From the NCBI RefSeq assembly GCF_030944625.1, contig NZ_JAUSXY010000001.1, forward strand, positions 2,046,001 through 2,110,000: a DNA stretch of 64,000 nucleotides, given 5' to 3'. The position numbers and the translations under genes are program-made. Source of the DNA: Arthrobacter sp. SLBN-112 (GTDB lineage Bacteria > Actinomycetota > Actinomycetes > Actinomycetales > Micrococcaceae). The notes below the pieces were generated by a model that was not told the DNA's origin, searched no databases, and worked only from the letters and a program-made list of their open reading frames with translations. Each line of letters opens with the position of its first letter. Positions within the stretch are counted from its first letter, which is position 1. Positions 33,220-43,591 of this stretch are shown here, one piece after another.

Positions 33220-33594
33220 GTGCCTACGATTAACCAGCTGGTCCGCAAGGGCCGCACGCCTAAGGTCTCAAAGACCAAGGCTCCCGCGCTTAAGGGCAGC
33301 CCCATGCGCCGCGGTGTTTGCACCCGCGTTTACACCACCACCCCGAAGAAGCCGAACTCGGCTCTGCGTAAGGTGGCGCGTGTTCGCCTCAACGGCGGCG
33401 TGGAAGTTACCGCCTACATCCCCGGTGTTGGCCACAACCTGCAGGAGCACTCCATTGTGCTCGTCCGCGGTGGTCGTGTGAAGGACCTCCCCGGTGTCCG
33501 CTACAAGATCGTCCGTGGCGCCCTCGATACCCAGGGCGTGAAGAACCGTAAGCAGGCCCGCAGCCGCTACGGCGCAAAGATGGAGAAGAAGTAA
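33220..33594 (+). CDS. rpsL: Ribosomal protein S12
   Basis: The protein has 124 residues, starting with GTG at 33220 ([12 protein letters not shown]). The decoding loops are wild type: [18 protein letters not shown] holds the Lys equivalent to K43, and [17 protein letters not shown] that equivalent to K88, so streptomycin-resistance substitutions are absent. S12 monitors codon-anticodon pairing in the ribosomal A site. It is the first gene of the str operon and is followed by rpsG after one base. Confidence 0.98.
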   Translation: MPTINQLVRKGRTPKVSKTKAPALKGSPMRRGVCTRVYTTTPKKPNSALRKVARVRLNGGVEVTAYIPGVGHNLQEHSIVLVRGGRVKDLPGVRYKIVRGALDTQGVKNRKQARSRYGAKMEKK

Positions 33595-33595
33595 T

Positions 33596-34066
33596 ATGCC
33601 TCGCAAGGGTCCGGCCCCCAAGCGGCCGCTCGTTTCGGATCCGGTTTACGGCTCCCCGCTGGTAACCCAGCTCATCAACAAGGTGCTTGTTGACGGCAAG
33701 AAGTCCACGGCAGAGCGCATCGTCTATGGTGCCCTCGAAGGCGCACGCGCCAAGTCCGGTGGCGACCCCGTCGCAGCGCTGAAGAAGGCCATGGACAACG
33801 TCAAGCCTTCGCTTGAGGTTCGCTCCCGCCGCGTCGGTGGCGCCACCTACCAGGTTCCGGTCGAGGTCAAGCCGGGCCGCTCCACCGCACTCGCCCTGCG
33901 CTGGCTGGTTGGCTACTCCAAGGCCCGCCGTGAAAAGACGATGACCGAGCGCCTCCAGAACGAAATCCTGGATGCGTCCAACGGTCTCGGTGCCGCTGTG
34001 AAGCGTCGCGAAGACACCCACAAGATGGCCGAGTCCAACAAGGCCTTCGCACACTACCGCTGGTAA
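33596..34066 (+). CDS. rpsG: Ribosomal protein S7
   Basis: The protein has 156 residues, the standard length. It begins [20 protein letters not shown] and contains the family signature in [21 protein letters not shown]7 starts assembly of the 30S head and contacts E-site tRNA. It overlaps functionally with rpsL (1-bp gap) and is followed by fusA after 69 bp that contain CGCCGGCTC/GAGCCGGCG, a small hairpin. In enteric bacteria S7 represses this operon; whether that applies here is not shown. Confidence 0.98.
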   Translation: MPRKGPAPKRPLVSDPVYGSPLVTQLINKVLVDGKKSTAERIVYGALEGARAKSGGDPVAALKKAMDNVKPSLEVRSRRVGGATYQVPVEVKPGRSTALALRWLVGYSKARREKTMTERLQNEILDASNGLGAAVKRREDTHKMAESNKAFAHYRW

Positions 34067-34135
34067 TACTCCCCGGGCGCCGCCGGCTCAACAGAGCCGG
34101 CGGCGAACGTGTAGTCCATCCCAAAAGGAGACCCC

Positions 34136-36250
34136 GTGGCACAGGACGTGCTTACCGACCTTAGTAAGGTCCGCAACATCGGCATCATGGCCCATATTGA
34201 TGCCGGCAAGACCACCACAACCGAGCGCATCCTGTTCTACACGGGTGTGAACCACAAGATCGGCGAAACGCACGACGGCGCTTCGACCACTGACTGGATG
34301 GAACAGGAAAAGGAACGCGGCATCACTATCACGTCTGCCGCCGTGACCTGCTTCTGGGAGAACAACCAGATCAACATCATCGACACCCCCGGCCACGTGG
34401 ACTTCACGGTTGAGGTTGAGCGCTCCCTGCGCGTCCTCGACGGTGCAGTTGCCGTCTTCGACGGCAAGGAAGGCGTTGAGCCGCAGTCCGAGACCGTGTG
34501 GCGCCAGGCTGACAAGTACAACGTTCCGCGTATCTGCTTCGTCAACAAGATGGACAAGCTCGGTGCTGACTTCTACTTCACCGTAGACACCATCATCAGC
34601 CGTCTCGGTGCCAAGCCGCTGGTAATGCAGCTGCCCATCGGTGCCGAGAACGACTTCATCGGCGTCGTCGACCTGCTTTACATGCGCGCCCTGGTTTGGC
34701 CGGGCGACGCCAAGGGCGACGTGACCATGGGTGCCAAGTACGAGATCCGCGAGATCCCTGCTGACCTCCAGGAAAAGGCTGAAGAGTACCGCGCGAACCT
34801 CGTTGAGACGGTCGCAGAGTCCTCCGAGGAACTCATGGAGAAGTACCTCGAGGGCGAAGAGATCTCGGTCGACGAGCTCAAGGCCGGCATCCGCAAGATG
34901 ACCATCAACTCCGAGCTGTACCCGATCTTCTGTGGCTCTGCCTTCAAGAACCGTGGCGTCCAGCCGATGCTCGATGCCGTGGTGGACTACCTGCCGAACC
35001 CGCTCGACGTCCCCCCGATGATCGGTCACGATCCTCGTGACGAAGAGAAGGAACTGACCCGCAAGCCCTCCTCCGAGGAACCGTTCTCGGCGCTGGCGTT
35101 CAAGATTGCGGCGCACCCCTTCTTCGGCCAGCTCACCTTCATCCGCGTGTACTCCGGTCACGTGGAAGCGGGCGCCCAGGTGGTCAACTCCACCAAGGGC
35201 AAGAAGGAGCGCATCGGCAAGCTCTTCCAGATGCACGCCAACAAGGAAATGCCCGTCGAGGGCGCTACCGCCGGCCACATCTACGCAGCCATCGGTCTGA
35301 AGGACACCACCACGGGCGACACCCTGTGCGATGCCAACAACCAGATCGTGCTCGAGTCCATGAGCTTCCCGGAGCCCGTGATCTCGGTTGCCATCGAACC
35401 GAACACCAAGGGTGACCAGGAGAAGCTCTCCACGGCCATCCAGAAGCTCTCCGCTGAGGACCCCACCTTCCAGGTGTCCCTCAACGAAGACACCGGCCAG
35501 ACCATCATCGCCGGCATGGGCGAACTCCACCTGGACATCCTGGTGGACCGCATGCGCCGCGAATTCAAGGTCGAGGCTAACGTGGGCAAGCCGCAGGTTG
35601 CTTACCGCGAAACCATCAAGCGCGCCGTCGAACGCCACGACTACACGCACAAGAAGCAGACCGGTGGTTCGGGCCAGTTCGCAAAGATCCAGATCGCGAT
35701 CGAGCCGCTGGACACCGCCGAAGGCGAGCTGTATGAGTTCGAGAACAAGGTCACCGGTGGCCGCGTTCCCCGCGAGTACATCCCGTCTGTTGACGCTGGC
35801 ATCCAGGACGCGCTGAACGACGGCGTCCTGGCCGGCTACCCGGTCGTCGGCATCAAGGCCACGCTGATTGACGGCGCGTACCACGATGTTGACTCTTCGG
35901 AAATGGCGTTCAAGATCGCCGGACGCATGGCTTTCAAGGAAGCTGCGCGCAAGGCGAACCCGGTTCTGCTTGAACCGCTGATGGATGTCGAGGTCCGCAC
36001 CCCTGAGGAATACATGGGTGAAGTTATCGGTGACCTCAACTCCCGCCGTGGCCAGATGCAGTCGATGGAAGATGCACAGGGCGTCAAGGTCATCCGTGCG
36101 CACGTACCGCTGTCCGGCATGTTCGGCTACATCGGCGACCTGCGCTCGAAGACCCAGGGCCGTGCTGTGTACTCCATGACGTTCAACAGCTACGCCGAGG
36201 TCCCGAAGGCAGTTGCCGACGAGATCATCCAGAAGACCCGCGGCGAATAG
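34136..36250 (+). CDS. fusA: Elongation factor G
   Basis: The protein has 704 residues, starting with GTG 34136 behind AAAGGAGA. GTPase motifs are [15 protein letters not shown] (P loop), DTPGHVDF (G3) and NKMDKLG (G4). Domain IV contains [20 protein letters not shown], and domain V follows with [23 protein letters not shown] drives translocation of tRNA and mRNA. Its position between rpsG and tuf is the classical str order. The gene is complete. Confidence 0.98.
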   Translation: MAQDVLTDLSKVRNIGIMAHIDAGKTTTTERILFYTGVNHKIGETHDGASTTDWMEQEKERGITITSAAVTCFWENNQINIIDTPGHVDFTVEVERSLRVLDGAVAVFDGKEGVEPQSETVWRQADKYNVPRICFVNKMDKLGADFYFTVDTIISRLGAKPLVMQLPIGAENDFIGVVDLLYMRALVWPGDAKGDVTMGAKYEIREIPADLQEKAEEYRANLVETVAESSEELMEKYLEGEEISVDELKAGIRKMTINSELYPIFCGSAFKNRGVQPMLDAVVDYLPNPLDVPPMIGHDPRDEEKELTRKPSSEEPFSALAFKIAAHPFFGQLTFIRVYSGHVEAGAQVVNSTKGKKERIGKLFQMHANKEMPVEGATAGHIYAAIGLKDTTTGDTLCDANNQIVLESMSFPEPVISVAIEPNTKGDQEKLSTAIQKLSAEDPTFQVSLNEDTGQTIIAGMGELHLDILVDRMRREFKVEANVGKPQVAYRETIKRAVERHDYTHKKQTGGSGQFAKIQIAIEPLDTAEGELYEFENKVTGGRVPREYIPSVDAGIQDALNDGVLAGYPVVGIKATLIDGAYHDVDSSEMAFKIAGRMAFKEAARKANPVLLEPLMDVEVRTPEEYMGEVIGDLNSRRGQMQSMEDAQGVKVIRAHVPLSGMFGYIGDLRSKTQGRAVYSMTFNSYAEVPKAVADEIIQKTRGE

Positions 36251-36416
36251 TCCCTGGGACTTCTCAAAGCGAACAAACTCGGGTGCGCTTGCCGGTTACG
36301 GAAAGCACAGCCGGTGCAGGTGGTCGGGGCTCGGTCGGATTCGTCCGGTCAAGCCGGGCTCTGGCCATCTGCACGAACAGGCTCTAGGGACTAGTATTAG
36401 TTCCTGAATCTGCAAT

Positions 36417-36446
36417 TTCACCAATCCAAAGCCCCCCAAGTAGACT
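36417..36446 (+). promoter_or_regulatory. tuf promoter
   Basis: TTCACC (36417-36422) and TAGACT (36441-36446) are 18 bp apart, 70 bp before the tuf start. A tuf-specific promoter would allow EF-Tu to be made in excess of EF-G. Confidence 0.6.
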
Positions 36447-36515
36447 TACCTGAGTTTCTGCCGCGACAAGAGCGGCAGGAGGGTATGTCATTTGAAAACG
36501 TTCTAGGAGGAACCT

Positions 36516-37706
36516 GTGGCAAAGGCAAAGTTCGAGCGGACTAAGCCGCACGTCAACATCGGCACCATTGGTCACGTTGACCACGGTAAGACGACGCTGA
36601 CGGCCGCCATTTCCAAGGTGCTGTACGACAAGTACCCGACTCTCAACGAGAAGCGTGACTTCGCGTCGATCGACTCTGCACCCGAAGAGCGTCAGCGCGG
36701 TATTACCATCAACATCTCCCACGTGGAGTACCAGACCGAGAAGCGTCACTACGCACACGTTGACGCCCCCGGCCACGCTGACTACATCAAGAACATGATC
36801 ACCGGTGCTGCCCAGATGGACGGCGCAATCCTCGTGGTTGCTGCTACCGACGGCCCGATGGCTCAGACCCGCGAGCACGTTCTGCTGGCCCGCCAGGTTG
36901 GTGTTCCCTACCTGCTGGTCGCGCTGAACAAGGCTGACATGGTTGACGACGAAGAGCTCCTCGACCTCGTCGAAATGGAAGTTCGTGAGCTCCTGAGCTC
37001 GCAGGGCTTCGACGGTGACAACGCTCCGGTTGTCCGCGTTTCCGGCCTGAAGGCCCTGGAAGGCGACCCCGAGTGGGTCAAGTCCGTTGAGGACCTGATG
37101 GCTGCTGTCGACGAGTCCGTTCCGGACCCCGTACGTGACCGCGACAAGCCGTTCCTGATGCCGATCGAAGATGTCTTCACCATCACCGGTCGTGGCACCG
37201 TTGTTACGGGCCGCGCCGAGCGTGGAACCCTCGCCATCAACTCCGAGGTCGAGATCGTCGGCATCCGCCCGGTCCAGAAGACCACGGTTACCGGTATCGA
37301 GATGTTCCACAAGCAGCTCGACGAAGCATGGGCCGGCGAGAACTGTGGCCTCCTGCTCCGCGGTCTGAAGCGCGACGATGTCGAGCGTGGCCAGGTTGTC
37401 GTCAAGCCGGGTTCCATCACCCCGCACACCGACTTCGAGGCAAACGTCTACATCCTCTCCAAGGACGAAGGCGGACGTCACAACCCGTTCTACTCCAACT
37501 ACCGCCCGCAGTTCTACTTCCGCACCACGGACGTAACCGGCGTTATCACCCTGCCTGAGGGCACGGAAATGGTTATGCCTGGCGACAACACTGAGATGAC
37601 CGTTGCGCTCATCCAGCCCATCGCAATGGAAGAGGGCCTCGGCTTCGCAATCCGTGAAGGCGGCCGCACCGTTGGTTCGGGACGTGTTACCAAGATCATC
37701 AAGTAG
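36516..37706 (+). CDS. tuf: Elongation factor Tu
   Basis: The protein has 396 residues, beginning with GTG 36516 behind AGGAGG. GTPase motifs are [28 protein letters not shown] and NKADMVD. Domain II has [16 protein letters not shown], and the C-terminal [17 protein letters not shown] is domain III. EF-Tu delivers aminoacyl-tRNA to the ribosome. Only one tuf copy is seen in this window. The gene has its own promoter in the 265-bp gap after fusA and a strong terminator after it. Confidence 0.98.
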   Translation: MAKAKFERTKPHVNIGTIGHVDHGKTTLTAAISKVLYDKYPTLNEKRDFASIDSAPEERQRGITINISHVEYQTEKRHYAHVDAPGHADYIKNMITGAAQMDGAILVVAATDGPMAQTREHVLLARQVGVPYLLVALNKADMVDDEELLDLVEMEVRELLSSQGFDGDNAPVVRVSGLKALEGDPEWVKSVEDLMAAVDESVPDPVRDRDKPFLMPIEDVFTITGRGTVVTGRAERGTLAINSEVEIVGIRPVQKTTVTGIEMFHKQLDEAWAGENCGLLLRGLKRDDVERGQVVVKPGSITPHTDFEANVYILSKDEGGRHNPFYSNYRPQFYFRTTDVTGVITLPEGTEMVMPGDNTEMTVALIQPIAMEEGLGFAIREGGRTVGSGRVTKIIK

Positions 37707-37753
37707 TTTCTGCTGATCACGGACCATCCGAATCATTGATTCGGTAATCCACA

Positions 37754-37790
37754 GAAAACCCCGCTGCCCTGCGCAGCGGGGTTTTCTTTT
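37754..37790 (+). terminator. Terminator after tuf
   Basis: GAAAACCCCGCTG pairs perfectly with CAGCGGGGTTTTC around CCCTGCG and is followed by TTTT. It ends the str/tuf transcript. Confidence 0.92.
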
Positions 37791-37856
37791 GCTAAAATTT
37801 ATCCATTCGCTGGATAAAAAAGTGGATTGCTGCTGTCTGTTAGGAGAAGGCCGGAC

Positions 37857-40800
37857 ATGAGGGACGAGTCGTATGCCGCAGGCTACCGGGCCGGCCACCT
37901 GCAGGGTTGGTTGGATGCCATAGCGCCAATCGAACAGATGCGGCAGCCGACTGGCACGCCCCAGCCCGCGCCCCAAGGCGTGCAGCCCACGCCTGTTCCT
38001 GTGCGGGAGCCCGCTGCTGTCTCTCCGCGGGAAACCGCAGCATCCGCCGCGGCAGCGCCAGCCGGGCAGGTCATACCGGCTCCCTCCGCCATGGCCGCCC
38101 AGGTCGACGCCGAGGGATCCGGAATCGTCGTTGGCCCCGGGCTGCGGGTGCAGCCACGGCGCCCCGCACCTGCACCGCCCGGTGTCCGTACCGTACGGCC
38201 CGCATTCACGCCTGCCGAGCGCCAGGCGCGCCGTGAACGGCGGGACCGGCAGAACATCAACACCACGCTCTACGTAGCGAGCCTGCTCCTGGTGGCTGCT
38301 GCCGCTCTGTTTGTCGGCAGCGGGCTGCCGCCGATGCTGCGCTTTGCCGGCGTAGGCGCCGTCACTACGATGTTCTACTGCCTGGGCTTCGGGCTGCATG
38401 CGAAGATCGCGCGGTTGAGGCCCGCCGCCGTCGCCTTCACGGGGACCGGCCTGGCGCTGGTGCCGGTCTCCGGCCTGGCGCTGTACAACTTTGCCTGGCA
38501 TAACGGGCCCGCCACCTGGTTGCTGACGTCCATAGTGGGAACCGCCGCCTATGTAGCGGCCGCCATCAGGCTGGAGAGTAAAGTCCTGACGTACCTCTCC
38601 TTGACGTTCGTGGTGTCGAGTGCGTGGTCGGGAGTTGCTGTCCTCGGGGGAGCACTCATTTGGTATTTCGCGGCGCTGATCAGCGTGGCCGTGGTATTCA
38701 CGCTGTTATCGCACCTGCGCCCCGCCTGGCTGCCGCCACTCTTCGTCGGGCCGCTCGCCGCGCTGCACCCCTACTTGGTGCCAGGCGTCGCCGCCGCGGC
38801 CTCGTTGTCGCTGTTCCTGCCGGCTGAACCGGGGTTGACCAAGGCAGAGTATGCACTCGTCCTCGGCACCTGTGGGGCATACTTCGCCGTGTTTGCAGCA
38901 GCCGCGGCTGCCTTAAGGTTGGCTTATTTCAGGGCCGCGAGGGTGGCACTGACAATCGCGGCCGCCGTCGGGATGTGGCACATGACAGGCCGCGGGACGG
39001 ACGCCCTGTTCACCCTCGTCGTGCTGCTCGGCGCCCAGTCAGTGGCTGTTGCGTTCATGGGTGCGCGCCTTGAAACCTGGATCACGCGGGCAACCGGCGT
39101 GACCGGCGGGCACCAAAGGGCGGCCCATCCCGTCCCGAAAGCGGGTATGGCACGGTGGCGGCGTGACGCTTTCATCGAGTTCGGCCTCCAGATCGCGGCC
39201 ACGGCCGTCTTTGCGCTGGCTGTCGTCGTCGCGGGCTTCTTCCCGCCGGCTCGGATATCTGTCACCCCTGTGCCATTGTGGCTTCCCGTCCTGATCAGCC
39301 TTGTCACGGGTTTTACGCTGGCTGCCAGGCTTCGCGGCCGCGCCGAGATTGCCCCGGTTCCGGCTCTGTTGCTGGCAGCCGTCGTCAGCCATCACATCGG
39401 TGAAGGAATGTTTGCGGTGCTGCTCGCCCTGGCCTCGGGCTTCTGGGCAGTCAGGGCCTACGCTGCGGACGGGGCGTTGCGTCGCCTCATGGTGCTCAAC
39501 GCACGCGTGGCCGTCACACTACTGGCGCCTGCCGTGGCGGCAGCCGTGACCGAAGGCGCTGTGCAGGACCGGGCCGTGTGGTTCGTGTTGCTGATCGCCG
39601 CTGCAGCACAGCAACTTCTCTCAGCGGGGATTCAGCGATTCGGGATAAGCGCACTGGCACCCCAAGTGAGCCTGGTCGGTTTCACGCTTGTTGGCCTGGG
39701 GAGTATCGCCAGCGTCTCGTCACTTGAGGGCCGCGGTTCCCAGGGACTGACGTGGGCAGCGGTGCTGATCCAACTGGCCGCCGTCCTTGTGACCGGCCTG
39801 TTGCTGACCGGCAAACCTACGGACTCGCGCAACTGGCGGTTCGGCGCCGGAGAGTTCCTTGCACCGGTGGTGGCAGCGATGCTTGCAGCGTTCGCGTTTA
39901 TGAGGCTTTCGGAGGGAGCCGGCAACCTGGTGCTCTTGCTGCTGCTGGCGTACATGGTGGCTTCTGCGCCCAGGCTACCGGCGCTGGAGCACCGGTGGGC
40001 TTATTGGTGGGCGGCCCGGGCGGCAGGAACTGTTCTGGTGTTGACGGCGTTCTCGCAGTTGCAGCACAGCACCGGCAGTATCGTTGTCGGCGGGGAGGAG
40101 TTGCATCCGGCCAGCGTTCTCTTCGCCGCATTGTTCGTTCAGCTGGCCCTGCCGCTGGGCGGGCAAATGCTGCGGCGGGCTCCTGCGGGCGTGGTGTTCG
40201 ATGCCGCCTGTGTCATCCTGCTGCAGCTTGCCGCCTGTGCCGTCCTGGCGCAGCAAGCCTCCGGGAGTTGGCAACACCTCGTTGCCGTGTCCGGGGCTGC
40301 AATTGCCGCCGCGCTGGCTGCCTACGTCCTGCGGACCGAGCCCGTCACTGTGGTGTTTGCCCCGGTGTCCTTCCTGATCCTCGTCGGCCTCTCGCTCGGA
40401 AATGTCCGGGTGGTGGAGGTTCTCCTGGGTGTCTTCGCCGTCTTTGCCGCCGTCATGGTGGTGGCGGTTCCCCGGCCTCGGAGCAAAGGGTGGTACTTCG
40501 TTGCCGCGCGCGTGCTCACTGCCGTCCTTGCCCTGGTGCTCAGCGACGATGTCACGGCGTCACCTACCGCTGTCTCCGTAACGTTTGCTCTCGTCCTCGC
40601 TGCCCAGCATGTGATCCGCTGGATGATGCGTTTCCGGCTCGCTGCCGTGCCGTTCCAGCAAGCCGCCGTATGGATCACCCTTGCAGGCCAGGCCCTGCTG
40701 CCCCTGGTTTACGCCGTGCAGCACGGGGCTTTGTGGCCTGGCACGGACCTCAGTGGCTCGCTGCCGGGCGGCGGCGGGATGGGCGACGCCGGCCGTTGGG

Positions 40801-42059
40801 TGTTGCTCCTTGAGGTGGGCCTCCTGGTGGTTTCGGCTGCCGTGGCCCGCAGGCTGTTCGTTGCCCGCGGTGCGTTGTACTTCGGCATTTACGGCCTGCT
40901 CTTCGGTGTTTTGTCCCTCAGTCCGGTGGTTGCTTTCGGGGACGTGGCAGCCCTCAGCTTCACCGGGACGGCGGTTGTGCTGCTGTTCTTGGGCCTTGCG
41001 GCAGCGGCGGCCGGTCCGGAGTGGCGGCGCCGCAGCGCTTCTGCGGCCGGCCCGGAACTCCGCCTGTGGCTCGCCGCCGCAGGAACATTCACCGGTGCGG
41101 CGCTGGCTGTGTCGCCGCAAGCAGCTGGCTGGCTTCCGGGAGCTGCTGTGCTGGCTGTGGCCGCAGTCCTGCTGACGGCCTCCCATGTTGAAGCCGTGCC
41201 GATGCTCTATCCGCCTGCCGCGGCCGCCGTCCTTGGCGGAGCCTTTATGCTTGCGAACGCTTTGCCGGGACTTGGGAGCGATGCTGGCCCGGGGGAGTGG
41301 GAACGCTATCTGCCGTGGTTGGCGGGCCCGGGTGCAGCGGCATTGGGGCTGTATGCAGCGCGCCGGGCACGGTCAGCGGCGTTGGCGGATGATCCGGTCC
41401 GGCGCTGGTCCCTGGCGGGCGGCGCGTTCTTTGGCCTTGTGCTGGCAGCGGCAGCGGGCCTGTACCGGGACGGGACCGCCTGGGCCGGTGTGGGCGTGCT
41501 CATTGCCGCCGCGGCTGTTGCAGTCTTCGAACCTTCACCCCGCATGCGCAGGCCTGCTGCGGAACTGGCTGCCATCCTGATTGTGGCTGCTGTCCAGCGG
41601 GCAGCAATATTCGAGTTCAGCGGAGCCCGGGGACTCCTGCCGTGGCCGGCAGCTTCCCAGGCGGATCCCTTCTGGGTGGCGCAGTGGTACATGCTGCTGG
41701 CGGCTGCGCTGGCAGGCCTGCGGTACCTGACAGGCAGTCCTTCCGTGGGCCGGCGTTATGCGTGTGCCTCGGCGGGGCTGCTCTCACTGTCCGGGCTGGG
41801 CACCATCTTCGGCGGCGAAGCCTCCCACCAGCTGTGGGTGCTGGTATGGCTGGCAGTGTTTCTGGCTGCGGGGCTTGTTGTTGGTGACAGGCTCTTCGTC
41901 AGGTGGGGTGCGGTGGGGATCGCCGTCTGCGTCCTGTGGGCGATGCGGCAGTACACTTTTGCGCTCCTGGCAATTGTCGCCGTCGGCCTTATTGCCTTCG
42001 CGGTGTGGCGCCTCAACCGAGCTGCCGCCGGTGCGGATAAAGCAGGGGACGCGCCCTGA
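37857..42059 (+). CDS. Very large multi-pass membrane protein (1400 aa)
   Basis: The protein has 1400 residues from ATG 37857, which has GGAGAAGG upstream. About 130 N-terminal residues are cytoplasmic and Pro/Ala-rich, starting with an Esp- or Tyr-rich helix (YAAGYRAGHLQGWLDAIAPI). The rest is almost continuous hydrophobic helices, probably 35 or more. The first membrane segment (NINTTLYVASLLLVAAAALF) resembles that of the SCO7613/DUF2157-like actinobacterial membrane family; this match is from memory and weak. No ATPase, glycosyltransferase or protease motif was found. It is a single gene between the tuf terminator and a 41-residue membrane protein. Function unknown. Confidence 0.8.
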   Translation: MRDESYAAGYRAGHLQGWLDAIAPIEQMRQPTGTPQPAPQGVQPTPVPVREPAAVSPRETAASAAAAPAGQVIPAPSAMAAQVDAEGSGIVVGPGLRVQPRRPAPAPPGVRTVRPAFTPAERQARRERRDRQNINTTLYVASLLLVAAAALFVGSGLPPMLRFAGVGAVTTMFYCLGFGLHAKIARLRPAAVAFTGTGLALVPVSGLALYNFAWHNGPATWLLTSIVGTAAYVAAAIRLESKVLTYLSLTFVVSSAWSGVAVLGGALIWYFAALISVAVVFTLLSHLRPAWLPPLFVGPLAALHPYLVPGVAAAASLSLFLPAEPGLTKAEYALVLGTCGAYFAVFAAAAAALRLAYFRAARVALTIAAAVGMWHMTGRGTDALFTLVVLLGAQSVAVAFMGARLETWITRATGVTGGHQRAAHPVPKAGMARWRRDAFIEFGLQIAATAVFALAVVVAGFFPPARISVTPVPLWLPVLISLVTGFTLAARLRGRAEIAPVPALLLAAVVSHHIGEGMFAVLLALASGFWAVRAYAADGALRRLMVLNARVAVTLLAPAVAAAVTEGAVQDRAVWFVLLIAAAAQQLLSAGIQRFGISALAPQVSLVGFTLVGLGSIASVSSLEGRGSQGLTWAAVLIQLAAVLVTGLLLTGKPTDSRNWRFGAGEFLAPVVAAMLAAFAFMRLSEGAGNLVLLLLLAYMVASAPRLPALEHRWAYWWAARAAGTVLVLTAFSQLQHSTGSIVVGGEELHPASVLFAALFVQLALPLGGQMLRRAPAGVVFDAACVILLQLAACAVLAQQASGSWQHLVAVSGAAIAAALAAYVLRTEPVTVVFAPVSFLILVGLSLGNVRVVEVLLGVFAVFAAVMVVAVPRPRSKGWYFVAARVLTAVLALVLSDDVTASPTAVSVTFALVLAAQHVIRWMMRFRLAAVPFQQAAVWITLAGQALLPLVYAVQHGALWPGTDLSGSLPGGGGMGDAGRWVLLLEVGLLVVSAAVARRLFVARGALYFGIYGLLFGVLSLSPVVAFGDVAALSFTGTAVVLLFLGLAAAAAGPEWRRRSASAAGPELRLWLAAAGTFTGAALAVSPQAAGWLPGAAVLAVAAVLLTASHVEAVPMLYPPAAAAVLGGAFMLANALPGLGSDAGPGEWERYLPWLAGPGAAALGLYAARRARSAALADDPVRRWSLAGGAFFGLVLAAAAGLYRDGTAWAGVGVLIAAAAVAVFEPSPRMRRPAAELAAILIVAAVQRAAIFEFSGARGLLPWPAASQADPFWVAQWYMLLAAALAGLRYLTGSPSVGRRYACASAGLLSLSGLGTIFGGEASHQLWVLVWLAVFLAAGLVVGDRLFVRWGAVGIAVCVLWAMRQYTFALLAIVAVGLIAFAVWRLNRAAAGADKAGDAP

Positions 42060-42088
42060 TACTGTTTCAGCACTGAAAGGAGTCCATC

Positions 42089-42214
42089 ATGGGATGGCTT
42101 ATTTTCCTGATCATCGCGGTTGCCGTAGTCGCCGGGGCGTTCTGGGCCAGAAGGTATTTCCGGCGCGAGATCGATCGCGCCAAGCGGATCAACAGGTCCA
42201 ACAAGAACCAGTAA
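42089..42214 (+). CDS. Small single-pass membrane protein (41 aa)
   Basis: ATG 42089 has GAAAGGAG 6 bp upstream, and the frame ends at TAA 42214. The peptide has one N-terminal helix (WLIFLIIAVAVVAGAFWARR) and a strongly basic cytoplasmic tail (RRYFRREIDRAKRINRSNK). It lies 29 bp after the 1400-residue membrane protein and may be co-transcribed with it. The function is unknown, but strong ribosome binding and clear topology support a real gene. Confidence 0.65.
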   Translation: MGWLIFLIIAVAVVAGAFWARRYFRREIDRAKRINRSNKNQ

Positions 42215-42254
42215 CACGGGCCCTTCAAAGTTTGCCGGTCTACCGTATTCCTAC

Positions 42255-42273
42255 TTTTCGGTATGCCTAAATT
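42255..42273. promoter_or_regulatory. Probable MntR operator before the Nramp gene
   Basis: TTTTCGGTATGCCTAAATT is an imperfect palindrome (reverse complement core TTTAGGCATACCGAAA). It closely resembles DtxR-family MntR boxes with TTTAGG and CCTAAA half-sites. It is 47 bp before the mntH start, in the expected promoter region. Repression by MntR when Mn is sufficient is the inference. Confidence 0.65.
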
Positions 42274-42319
42274 CGCGCTATCCTCGTCTTATTGATGCCC
42301 GCAACGACGAGGACACGAA

Positions 42320-43570
42320 ATGGCTGCTCCAACACTGACAGCCGGACCTGCCGCCCCCAAGGCCTGGTCCCGGCTCCTGCTGCTCGGACCTGCCTTCGTG
42401 GCGGCCATCGCCTACGTGGATCCGGGCAATGTTGCCGCAAACCTGACCGCTGGTGCCAACTTCGGGTACCTGCTCGTGTGGGTCCTCGTGGCGGCCAACG
42501 CCATGGCGGTATTGATCCAGTACCAGTCCGCAAAGCTTGGGCTCGCCACCGGCATGAGCCTGCCGGAAATCCTGGGCAAGCGGCTGGGTACCCGTCGCCG
42601 CCGTGCCTTCTGGGCCCAGGCCGAGATTGTGGCCGGGGCTACGGACATGGCCGAGGTGATCGGCGGCGCCGTGGCGCTCAACCTCCTCTTCGGAGTGCCC
42701 CTCCTCGCGGGCGGATTCATCATTGGCGTAGCCTCCATGCTGTTGCTGGCACTGCAATCACACCGGAGCCAGAAGTCCTTCGAGATCGCCATCCTGATGC
42801 TCCTGGGCGTGATAGCGGTCGGTTTCGTCTCGGGTCTGTTCGTCAGCCCACCTGACGCGGGGGGTGCCCTGGCTGGCCTTGTGCCGCGGTTCGAGGGGAC
42901 GGATACGGTCCTGCTGGCGGCCAGCATGCTCGGGGCAACCGTCATGCCGCACGCGATCTACCTGCACTCAGCCCTGGCACGGGACCGCCATGGCTTCTCA
43001 CCGGATCCGCGGGTCCGGTCCCGGCTGATCCGGGCCACGCGCTTTGACGTCGCCGGTGCCCTGCTGCTTGCCGGAATCGTCAATATCGCCATGCTGTTGC
43101 TGGCTGCCACAAGCCTCCGCGGCGTGGAGGGAACCGACACCATTGCCGGGGCGCACGCCGCGGTGACGTCGGCGCTCGGACCGGTGATCGGCGTCGTATT
43201 CGCCGTGGGCCTGCTGGCCTCGGGCCTGGCCTCCACCTCCGTGGGCTGCTACGCCGGCGCCACGATCATGGGCGGCCTGCTGAAGATGAAGGTTCCCCTC
43301 CTGGTCCGGCGGATCATCACCCTTATCCCGGCACTGGTGGTCCTGGGCGCGGGTATTGAACCGACGCTCGCCCTGGTCCTGAGCCAGGTGCTCCTCAGCT
43401 TCGGGATTCCGTTCGCGCTGATCCCACTCATCCGGCTCACAGGCAGCCGGGAGGTGATGGGTATCCACGTGGACTCCAAGCCGCTGCGCGTTGCCGGCTG
43501 GACGAGTGCCGCGCTGATCGTTGGGCTGAACTGTGTCCTGATAGTCCTCACGGTGTCCGGACATGCCTGA
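42320..43570 (+). CDS. mntH: Nramp-family Mn(II)/divalent metal transporter
   Basis: The protein has 416 residues with about 11 membrane helices. Helix 1 has the metal-binding DPGN motif in AYVDPGNVAANLTAGANFGY. Helix 6 has the MPHAIYLHSAL motif (Met-Pro-His) that contributes metal ligands. QAEIVAGATDMAEVIGGAVA is the Nramp consensus near helix 3. It imports Mn(II) or similar metals with protons. Start ATG 42320 follows GAGGACACGAA. An MntR-like palindrome upstream suggests Mn-dependent repression; no regulator gene is in the window. Confidence 0.93.
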   Translation: MAAPTLTAGPAAPKAWSRLLLLGPAFVAAIAYVDPGNVAANLTAGANFGYLLVWVLVAANAMAVLIQYQSAKLGLATGMSLPEILGKRLGTRRRRAFWAQAEIVAGATDMAEVIGGAVALNLLFGVPLLAGGFIIGVASMLLLALQSHRSQKSFEIAILMLLGVIAVGFVSGLFVSPPDAGGALAGLVPRFEGTDTVLLAASMLGATVMPHAIYLHSALARDRHGFSPDPRVRSRLIRATRFDVAGALLLAGIVNIAMLLLAATSLRGVEGTDTIAGAHAAVTSALGPVIGVVFAVGLLASGLASTSVGCYAGATIMGGLLKMKVPLLVRRIITLIPALVVLGAGIEPTLALVLSQVLLSFGIPFALIPLIRLTGSREVMGIHVDSKPLRVAGWTSAALIVGLNCVLIVLTVSGHA

Positions 43571-43591
43571 GCCGCAGCCGGCAGCCCTGCG

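Noticed and set aside
33330..33500. Possible streptomycin-resistance mutation in rpsL
   Set aside because: Both key lysines (K43 and K88 equivalents) are present.
36384..38501. Long minus-strand open frame opposite tuf and the large membrane protein
   Set aside because: It is a by-product of high GC and strong codon bias on the plus strand, has no recognisable domain and covers a promoter and terminator.
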